NCBI GenBank assembly: GCA_024407855.1
Contig: JAKSVQ010000009.1
Location: forward strand, 1-12,784
Direction: 5' to 3'
Length of the DNA: 12,784 bases
Origin: Mycoplasmoidaceae bacterium
GTDB lineage: Bacteria; Bacillota_I; Bacilli_A; Mycoplasmatales; Mycoplasmoidaceae
Shown here piece after piece: positions 7,787 to 12,784 of this stretch; within the stretch, counting starts at the first letter, position 1, and every line of letters begins with the position of its first letter. The notes beneath the pieces were generated by a model. That model was not told the DNA's origin. It saw only the letters and a program-made list of their open reading frames with translations, and did no database searches. Position numbers and translations under genes: made by a program.

Positions 7787-8752
7787 ATGAAATTAAAATT
7801 AATATTACCTACATTAACTATGGCTGTTCCAGCCTTGCTTCCAATGGTTTCGTGTGACCCTGGAAGAAATGATCCAGACTTGCCAGAAGGAAAACTTGTA
7901 TGAGAACTTGGTGATGGACCATATACTTCTAAGATTAATCCAGCTAGAGAAGAAACTGTCAATACAGAGAAAGCAAATGCAGGATATTTTCATGATGTGG
8001 CAAACAATTTAAATATCATGGCTGATGACTTTATGTCATCTGAATATGGTGATGTTCCAGGTCGAAAAGATGTAACTTATTGTTCATTTGAGTGTAGTGT
8101 CGCTGACACTGAACAACAATTAATGAATGTAAAAATGGACGTAAAAATAATGGATGGAGAAGATGGAGAGAATAAATTCTCTATAGAATTTAAAAACTTT
8201 AAATTCTTATTGACATTTGTTAATAACAAACCTGTTGTTACACCAGATTGAAAGTATGTGGATGTGGATGCTGATTGATTATGCATTGCTTCTATAGATG
8301 GTCAAGAATATTCAGTAGATAAGTCTTCTAGTGACGATGAGAAAGATGAAGTCAGAGCCCAAATCTTCTACTGATGTAGATTTGAATCACACTATTTTAA
8401 GAACAAAACCATTACTCCAGCTCAACCAGCTAAGATCACTATTGATTATGAAAGAGAACCCTTGTCACAAGTGGCTGTTTCTGTAAAAGACTTAGGGGAT
8501 TCTAAGTATTGTATACATACAGCATATGAAGCAACTATAGAAATACAAACTCAAGAACCTGTATATGCAACGCAAGTCAACATGAGTTTACGGGTTGATA
8601 ATGTAGAAATAGAACCTTCATGAGACAAATGGCAACAGATGAAGTTTTACCCTATTTCTGACAATAGGAAGGTTTTAGATGTTACAATCCTTGATCAATC
8701 ATTCCTTCAATCTGCGCAAACTATAGAATTTTGATTTACACTTAGTCAATAA
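7787..8752 (+). CDS. Lipoprotein of unknown function
   Basis: A 321-aa lipoprotein (TGA=Trp). The signal peptide MKLKLILPTLTMAVPALLPMVSC ends with the lipidated C23, followed by an acidic, Pro/Gly-rich linker (DPGRNDPDLPEGKLVWELGDG). Its signal peptide DNA differs from that of the three-gene array, although the protein pattern (LILPT...P..PMVSC) is similar. The mature part is acidic and probably beta-rich, with VKMDVKIMDGEDGENKFSIEFKNFKF in the middle and an Ig-like-looking end (ATIEIQTQEPVYATQVNMSLRVDNVEIEPSW). No family is recognised. The start codon is one base after the acetyltransferase stop, with only a weak upstream GGGA, suggesting translational coupling. A bidirectional terminator follows. 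Confidence 0.82.
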
Positions 8753-8762
8753 TGTATTAATT

Positions 8763-8787
8763 AAAAAAGAGCTATTAGCTCTTTTTA
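8763..8787. terminator. Bidirectional terminator between convergent operons
   Basis: AAAAAGAGCT and AGCTCTTTTT form a stem around ATT. There is an A-run on the left and a T-run on the right, so it can end both the plus-strand unit to its left and the minus-strand unit to its right. The minus-strand stop codon (8785-8787) lies inside it. Confidence 0.88.
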
Positions 8788-9105
8788 TTTTTGTTTATTA
8801 TTAAATTCTCTGGCTCAAGCTTCAAGCATGGCAGGAAGATTAGGCATGGATAATCCAGTTTGGTTTGGATGAGTCTTAGCATATTCTTCTTTAAAGAGTT
8901 TTAAAGGGTTTTTACCAGTTATCTTTAAAACATTTAAGACTTCAAATGATTGACCTTGCGTTCATGTTTGATTATCAAAACGTCATTTAACTTGATGTTT
9001 TGCTTCATCGATTTCTAGAAAAGTAACTTGGTGTTTATTTTCACCATATACTTTTTCTAGTGCTATTTTTAATTCTTCTTTATTAAATGGACAATGTGTA
9101 ATCAT
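8785..9105 (-). CDS. Conserved-looking 106-aa protein of unknown function, in operon with the nuclease
   Basis: A 106-aa soluble, charged protein (three TGA Trp codons) that I do not recognise. It starts MITHCPFNKEELKIALEKVYG, with a predicted amphipathic helix, followed by strand-like VTFLEID and HQVKWRFDNQTW and a C-terminal helix (LPAMLEAWAREFNN). No catalytic motif is evident. The start is well supported: AAAGGAG sits inside the last codons of the upstream nuclease gene and the two genes are separated by only 3 nt. A partner or accessory role for the nuclease is therefore plausible, but rests on position only. The stop lies in the bidirectional terminator. Confidence 0.78.
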
Positions 9106-9108
9106 ATA

Positions 9109-10623
9109 TTACTCCTTTACTAACTTTCATAAAGCATTTAGGACATCAACCATACTTAATGTATCTTGCTTACAATATTCTAACATACCATTATATGTTT
9201 CTTCAAATTTCTTACCAGACATTTCATTAATCATTTTAGGAAACATTGCTAAAGCTTCACCACCATTACGCACCACTTTCAAGTCTTTATATGCTTTTTC
9301 TCGCTGTGGGCATAAAGCAGGCATAACATATTTAATAGATGTTGAACGGCCTTGTTTTGCATTATAGTAAGCACCTTGTGCAAAAGGTTCAAACAAGTCT
9401 ACCATATTGTCATGGATAGCCATTAGATGCTTTGCATCATCAGGGAAACGTTGTGCTAAATCTTTTAAGACCATTTTCTCAAACTTCATGTTATAAGCTA
9501 TAACCATAACATTATCTGGGATTTGTTCACATAATTGTTTTACTAGTTCTTGGGCACAATCTAGTTTCTTACCTAGATATTCTTTATGATCTTTAATAAC
9601 ACCTGGACTAGATTCAATATGTAATGAATATTGGAAAGGAACTTGCTTATATGGTCCTACACCATCAAATTCTGGGATAGCTTCATTCATTGTTTCAAAG
9701 TCTAAGTGGTAAAGAGGATAAGTTAGCTTATCTAAGAATTTCTTTAGTAATGTTTTATTAATAAAAGGTGAAGGATATTTACCTAAAGTTGTTTTGACTT
9801 GAATCTTTTGATAATTATTTAATTCGTCTTCTTTTTTACCTAAAGCGTCATTAAAGGTAATAATGTTATCTTTGATTCATGTATGAGCTTTATCTAGCTT
9901 AATGTGATTAATGTCTGTTACATTATTAGCTGGTAAGTCTTTGTGACAAAAAGCAAAGAATGGACAATCACGACTACATCTACCATATGTTGGCAAACCT
10001 TGAACATGACGCATAGCACTAACATTAGCTGCTACTAAATCATATTCAGCATTAAATAGCTTTAATACTTTGTCTGGTTTTTTTAATTCTTCATGCAAGG
10101 CATTTAATTGATAAGGAACCAATAATTGCTTTGCATCAATATCTCCATGCTTAACAAAGTCTGGATTTAAATATAAGATGTAGCAATTTTTAACTTCTAA
10201 ACCACATAGTTCCAGAACATATTTTTGAAATGCTACGTCTGGAGCATAATCTTTTAAATGCCCATATACATCCGTTGAAGCTTTTACTTCGTAGATATCA
10301 TAACCATTACCATTTTTAGCTAAGATATCTACGGCACAGAATAAATCATTAAATTGGAATGATGCTTCAGCAATATAGCCAGAAGTTATCAACAACTTCT
10401 TAGTTACTTCTACTTGATTTTTGATATTTACTGTATCAGGATTATCTTTTACTTTAACAGTATTAGCAAAATATAAGTGAGCAAAGCTACCTACTACTTT
10501 ACCTTCATCTATTCTTTTTTGTGTTACTTCATCAGTTGGTTTAGCTTGTTGTGGATCATGTAATTGATAATAATAAGCCCTTGGACAACTTCTAAAAGTT
10601 ACATAGTCTGTTTTAGTGATCAT
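9109..10623 (-). CDS. Two-domain nuclease: RecB/Cas4-like Fe-S nuclease plus DUF2779 DEDD-like exonuclease
   Basis: A 504-aa protein (TGA=Trp). The N-terminal half is a PD-(D/E)XK nuclease of the RecB/Cas4 type: AVDILAK with D99, and YDIYEVKAST with E112-V-K114. Cysteines C13 (RSCPRAYYY) plus C216, C220 and C226 (GRCSRDCPFFAFC) are arranged as in Fe-S cluster nucleases of the Cas4/AddB type. The C-terminal half matches DUF2779, a DEDD/RNase T-like fold: YHLDFETM with D308 and E310, VIAYNMKFEKMVLKDLA (N378, E382), and YCKQDTLSMVDVL with D487. This domain pair is common in Mollicutes and annotated there only as DUF2779 protein. It probably acts on DNA ends in repair or defence; that is inference. 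All expected metal ligands are present, so it looks active. TATAAT lies 6 nt before the ATG. A 106-aa gene follows 3 nt downstream. Confidence 0.87.
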
Positions 10624-10629
10624 ATGTAT

Positions 10630-10635
10630 ATTATA
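10630..10635 (-). promoter_or_regulatory. -10 box of the nuclease operon
   Basis: On the minus strand this reads TATAAT with exactly 6 nt before the ATG at 10623. There is no Shine-Dalgarno sequence, which predicts a leaderless mRNA starting at the A of ATG. Confidence 0.7.
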
Positions 10636-10640
10636 TGGTT

Positions 10641-10668
10641 AATAAAAAAGAGCCGACGGCTCTTTTGG
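10641..10668 (-). terminator. Rho-independent terminator after the 40-aa gene
   Basis: A perfect 9-bp stem, AAAAGAGCC with GGCTCTTTT, around a 3-nt loop, followed on the minus strand by TTTATT. It begins just past the stop codon at 10669 and lies a few bases before the nuclease -10 box, the same compact terminator-promoter design as on the plus strand. Confidence 0.85.
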
Positions 10669-10791
10669 TTAAGCTAATAATTTTAATGTATATCTTAGGT
10701 ATTTTCCATATCTAGTTTTTTGCTTAATAACTGGATTGCTATCAAGTTCAGCAATCTTTTCGTCTAATAATTTTTCTATTTTCTTGTTCAT
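10669..10791 (-). CDS. 40-aa protein of unknown function next to the Fic/Doc-like gene
   Basis: A 40-aa open frame, MNKKIEKLLDEKIAELDSNP then VIKQKTRYGKYLRYTLKLLA. It looks like a charged N-terminal helix or short coiled coil and a basic C-terminal half. A good ribosome-binding site (AAAGGA, 10801-10806) lies 9 nt upstream of the ATG within the last codons of the preceding gene, and the two genes are 2 nt apart. A terminator follows its stop directly. These signals make it a real gene despite its size. Short helical proteins paired with Fic/Doc proteins are often antitoxins, but antitoxin genes usually come first and no Phd or Fic-inhibitor motif (S/T-xxx-E) is evident, so the role is open. 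Confidence 0.65.
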   Translation of the reverse strand: MNKKIEKLLDEKIAELDSNPVIKQKTRYGKYLRYTLKLLA

Positions 10792-10793
10792 AG

Positions 10794-11483
10794 TTATTTA
10801 TCCTTTATGCTATATACATCAAAGAAAATACCTTTTGTTAATTCATTGTAGAATGAATCGTATAGATTATAGTAATTTTCTTTTTCCTTTTCAATTTTTT
10901 TAACATATTCAACTATCATTCCATATCAACGGTTTTTTGCTTCATCTGTTAAACCAGCATTTTTTGAGTAGCTTAAATACATGCTAAATGATTTTAATAA
11001 GTTAATGCAGGATGTTAATGCTGTTCTTTTATTTCCATTACCTCAAATTTGTTTAGAAAGAATCTTAAATGGAATTCAACAACAGATATTAATAATATCA
11101 AGTTTATCACGATAAGATAAGTCAGTTAATCAAAGCATAATATCTTTGTACAATTTTCTGGCATTGTAATCTGCATTAAAATCAAAGTTTGCATTTCAAT
11201 CAATTTCTGATTTCTTTTTATATGATTTTACAAAGTTAATTACCTGTTGATGGGATTTAGATACAATTGTGAAAATCTTATAACCTAATGTTTCTAATAC
11301 ATTAGCATCAATTTTGATTTCGTTTAAAACTATATTAATTTTTTCTCATTTATTTTTAGCAGCATTAAAAAAGTAATAGTTCTTTGTTTTTTGCTTAAAG
11401 ATCCTATTAGGTTTAGATCTAATCTTTTCAAAAAAGTCTAGATCGTTATCTGAGATGTAAATTAAATCTAATTTATTTTTCAC
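10794..11483 (-). CDS. Protein with a degenerate Fic/Doc-like core motif
   Basis: A 229-aa protein (TGA=Trp). The segment IWGNGNKRTALTSCINLLKSF (residues 146-166) closely resembles the core of Fic/Doc enzymes, H-x-F-x-D/E-x-N-K/G-R-T-A-L followed by a helix. The loop residues N151, K152, R153 and T154 match Doc. In the gapless alignment, however, the catalytic His is Q145, Phe is W147 and the acidic residue is N149. Fic and Doc modify targets by AMP or phosphate transfer using that His, so this copy may be inactive or altered. The N-terminal 100 residues (DFFEKIRSKPNRIFKQKTKNYYFFN) are unrecognised. The start is GTG: TATAAT lies 7 nt upstream, whereas the overlapping ATG at 11485 hits a TAG after five codons. 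A 40-aa gene follows 2 nt downstream. The fold assignment rests on one motif. Confidence 0.6.
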
Positions 11484-11490
11484 ATTTTCT

Positions 11491-11496
11491 ATTATA
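11491..11496 (-). promoter_or_regulatory. -10 box of the Fic/Doc-like gene
   Basis: TATAAT on the minus strand, 7 nt before the GTG at 11483. There is no Shine-Dalgarno sequence. Its position supports the GTG start and another leaderless transcript. Confidence 0.65.
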
Positions 11497-11551
11497 CTAC
11501 ATTTAATTTATAAATTATAAATTAAATGTTAATATGTTAAAAAATAAAAAA

Positions 11552-11659
11552 ATGTCCCATTCTGGTGCGCTTTCAATGAAGAGGCGTGAATGGGCTCCGA
11601 CACATGGATTATATAAATTTTTTGCAAAAATTACAAAATTTGTTGAAAAAACTATATAA
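11552..11659 (+). CDS. 35-aa cationic amphipathic peptide minigene (candidate)
   Basis: ATG to TAA encodes MSHSGALSMKRREWAPTHG then LYKFFAKITKFVEKTI. The second half should form an amphipathic helix with hydrophobic residues (L20, F23, F24, I27, F30, V31, I35) on one face and lysines on the other; the net charge is clearly positive. Its 5' half is much more GC-rich than its surroundings. A strong terminator begins 11 nt after the stop. No Shine-Dalgarno sequence and no good TATAAT stand before the ATG, which is preceded only by an A-rich tract. The same DNA forms RNA hairpins, so it may be a structured small RNA and not a gene, or both. The product resembles small membrane-active peptides in character only; I recognise no family. 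Confidence 0.45.
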   Translation: MSHSGALSMKRREWAPTHGLYKFFAKITKFVEKTI

Positions 11660-11670
11660 GTAATTTAGAT

Positions 11671-11718
11671 AACCTAGGCTCCGGCTGCACTCGATTGCAT
11701 GTTGCTCCTAGGTTTTTT
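11671..11718 (+). terminator. Rho-independent terminator of the peptide/RNA locus
   Basis: AACCTAGG and CCTAGGTT form a perfect 8-bp base stem around a 28-nt insert that has its own TGCA...TGCA pairing, followed by six T. A T-run exists only on the plus strand. It lies 10 nt before the stop codon of the convergent gene at 11729. It proves that something is transcribed on the plus strand from upstream. Confidence 0.8.
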
Positions 11719-11728
11719 GTTTGGATCA

Positions 11729-12586
11729 TTACCTTGGATTTATACCTCAAAATTCAGTAATATTTAGTTCTTTATTACCAAACGGATTAACTAATTCTTC
11801 AAATATACAATAAATCAATCAATTAATTATGGTTAAAATATAACTTCACTTTATATCATTTTCGCTCAATCTATTTTCTTTGCTTGTATTTAATCTTATA
11901 TGTTTTAAACATTTAGCGAAATCATAGATTTTTTGATAATGTGTAAATACATTGCGTTGTTCGCCCGCGGGTTTGGGTTGCGTTGCCTTGCTTTTATAAT
12001 TATTAAAATTGGTTTTAAGTTTGTTGATATTACTTTTAATAAATTTGAAAACATCGTTCTTAATAGTTGCGCTATTTATTGCATCTACTAAATCATTTAA
12101 AAGTGATGATATGTGACAATCAACATAATGCTCCCCCAAACTATCGATTCTTTCATTGTCGTTTGTCAAAAACTCAGATAGCATAACTATATATCATATT
12201 CCAACATTATTAGCATAATTTGTTGACCTAATATTTGTTGCTGGATCAGGGTCTAATTGACGGAGTATTTTTAGAATTTTGTCTTTATTGTTCAAAAATT
12301 CATCATACAATGTTGCCGAATCGAAATAAAGTGTTAATTGTTCACTTAATTTCTTGTTTCGTTTGATGAAAAGACCTTTATTTAGTTGTTTAATAAAGTT
12401 GACATATGACAAAACGTCTGGATTATTAAAATTAATAAAAGTTGCCTTTCCATCTTCGATAGCACAAGCTGTTTGAGATTTTATGGTTTCTAGTTGTTTC
12501 TTTAATCTATTTATAAATTCATATGTTCAATTATCTAATGATGCAATATTAACACCAAATAATGTTTTAAATTCTATTTTGTCCAT
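11729..12586 (-). CDS. Hypothetical protein, 285 aa
   Basis: A 285-aa protein (four TGA Trp codons) that I do not recognise. It is mostly helical and charged: MDKIEFKTLFG, then helical repeats, LYDEFLNNKDKILKILRQLD in the middle, and GEHYVDCHISSLLNDLVDAI. The segment QPKPAGEQRN (203-212) has GC-rich codons unlike the rest and may be a linker. It is followed by VFTHYQKIYDFAKCLKHIRL, which resembles helices found in several enzyme families but is not diagnostic. A hydrophobic helix (SYILTIINWLIYCIF, 248-262) lies near the C-terminus. No methyltransferase or other partner lies next to it to suggest restriction. The ATG at 12586 is supported by TATAAT 6 nt upstream with no Shine-Dalgarno. It forms a single-gene unit, convergent with the peptide/RNA locus. 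Confidence 0.75.
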
Positions 12587-12592
12587 GCCATT

Positions 12593-12598
12593 ATTATA
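12593..12598 (-). promoter_or_regulatory. -10 box of the 285-aa protein gene
   Basis: TATAAT on the minus strand with exactly 6 nt before the ATG at 12586 and no Shine-Dalgarno sequence. This is the same leaderless arrangement as at 2447 and 10630. Confidence 0.68.
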
Positions 12599-12626
12599 TT
12601 TAACCTTTCAGACCTTTAATAAAAAG

Positions 12627-12650
12627 AAAGTAATGGTTTACCATTACTTT
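12627..12650. terminator. Perfect 10-bp terminator hairpin upstream of the 285-aa gene
   Basis: AAAGTAATGG and CCATTACTTT pair around TTTA. The minus strand continues CTTTTT after the stem, so it can stop transcription from the right; the plus strand also has a short T-run. It lies about 30 bp before the -10 box at 12593, repeating the terminator-promoter design. Confidence 0.75.
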
Positions 12651-12695
12651 TTATTTTGTGTGGTTCTTAACCACTTCTAAATGCTTAATAGCAAA
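12651..12695 (-). pseudogene. Possible gene tail between two terminators
   Basis: The minus strand here reads AIKHLEVVKNHTK followed by TAA (12651-12653), directly abutting the terminator stem at 12627-12650. No start codon or promoter precedes it, because another terminator (12692-12719) lies immediately upstream. GTGGTT/AACCAC (12660-12674) also pairs within it. It parallels the stranded tail at 2354-2410 but is shorter, so it may be chance. Confidence 0.22.
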
Positions 12696-12719
12696 AGAAA
12701 AAGAGCTAGTTGCTCTTTA
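12692..12719 (-). terminator. Rho-independent terminator of the gene at the right edge
   Basis: On the minus strand AAAGAGC and GCTCTTT pair around a 5-nt loop and are followed by TTCTTTT. The left arm overlaps the TAA stop of the partial gene. Confidence 0.8.
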
Positions 12720-12784
12720 TTTTCTTCACAACCCATGAACATTGCAATAACAATAAGCAAAACGCAATTGTTCTTGGTCAGCTA
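12717..12784 (-). CDS. C-terminal end of a gene continuing beyond the window (partial)
   Basis: The minus strand is open from the right edge to TAA at 12717-12719 and reads ADQEQLRFAYCYCNVHGLWRK at the end, with one TGA Trp. The stop falls in the arm of a terminator, as for other genes here, which picks this frame over the two alternatives. Only about 22 residues are visible, so the product cannot be named. The YCYC pair is the only notable feature. Confidence 0.5.

Larger units (their letters stand above)
11552..11718 (+). ncRNA. Candidate structured small RNA ending in a terminator
   Basis: The plus strand can form three successive hairpins. The first is a 7-bp stem, CCCATTC (11556-11562) with GAATGGG (11588-11594), which encloses a smaller GCGC-type hairpin and is framed by ATGT/ACAT. 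The second is an AT-rich inverted repeat of about 50 bp around 11609-11660 with TATATAA/AAAAAA arms. The third is the terminator at 11671-11718. GC-rich paired arms in such AT-rich DNA suggest selection on structure. It overlaps the 35-codon frame, so coding, non-coding and dual-function readings all remain open. It matches no riboswitch or housekeeping RNA I know (RNase P, SRP RNA and tmRNA were considered). Confidence 0.4.

Noticed and set aside
9109..10623. Cas4-like nuclease as a sign of a CRISPR system
   Set aside because: There are no direct-repeat arrays and no cas1, cas2 or effector genes. The fused DUF2779 domain places it in a different, common Mollicutes family.
11483..11485. ATG at 11485 (minus strand) as start of the Fic/Doc-like gene
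   Set aside because: This ATG is out of frame with the gene and reaches TAG after five codons. The in-frame GTG at 11483 follows the -10 box at the usual distance.
11729..12586. Type II restriction endonuclease
   Set aside because: The C-terminal RNVF.HY..IYDFAKCL..IRL stretch made me consider it, but there is no PD-(D/E)XK or HNH motif I can point to and no methyltransferase next to it.
12483..12680. 65-codon plus-strand open frame
   Set aside because: It overlaps the 5' end of the 285-aa minus-strand gene, its promoter and a terminator hairpin, and the product looks like translated AT-rich noise.

Overview
The window comes from a Mollicute (mycoplasma-like bacterium). The DNA is very AT-rich, and most long reading frames only become continuous when TGA is read as tryptophan (genetic code 4). 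Every CDS here was reassembled that way, using conserved motifs and frame continuity across TGA codons. TGG is also used occasionally. The genus cannot be fixed from what is visible.

Layout. (1) 1-258: the 3' end of 23S rRNA, a spacer and 5S rRNA, then a terminator. (2) 314-2262, plus strand: an ATP-grasp ligase, then a small single-pass membrane protein. (3) 2263-2458: two terminators flanking what looks like the last ~20 codons of a lost gene. (4) 2459-6561, plus strand: three lipoprotein genes in tandem that share almost the same signal-peptide DNA. The first encodes two fused copies of the domain that the second encodes once; the third has an unrelated mature part. (5) 6606-8752, plus strand: a flavin reductase-like protein, a Vat/XAT hexapeptide acetyltransferase and another lipoprotein, tightly packed. 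(6) 8785-10623, minus strand: a two-domain nuclease (RecB/Cas4-like plus DUF2779 DEDD-like) and a 106-aa protein of unknown function. (7) 10669-11483, minus strand: a protein with a degenerate Fic/Doc-like motif and a 40-aa protein. (8) 11552-11718, plus strand: a 35-codon ORF for a cationic amphipathic peptide, which also carries strong RNA hairpins and ends in its own terminator. (9) 11729-12586, minus strand: a 285-aa protein of unknown function, then the 3' end of another minus-strand gene at the right edge.

Expression logic. Genes that open a transcription unit usually have TATAAT ending only 6-9 nt before the start codon and no Shine-Dalgarno sequence, which predicts leaderless mRNAs. 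Genes inside units mostly have AGGAGG-like sites overlapping the preceding gene. On the plus strand, the terminator of one unit (a CTAG-containing stem plus T-tract) runs directly into the -10 box of the next, as a compact repeated terminator-promoter module.

The most unusual parts are the lipoprotein array with its shared recombination-prone 5' cassette and domain fusion, the 35-codon peptide/RNA locus at 11552-11718, and the degenerate Fic-like gene with its 40-aa partner. The functions proposed for these three are inference.
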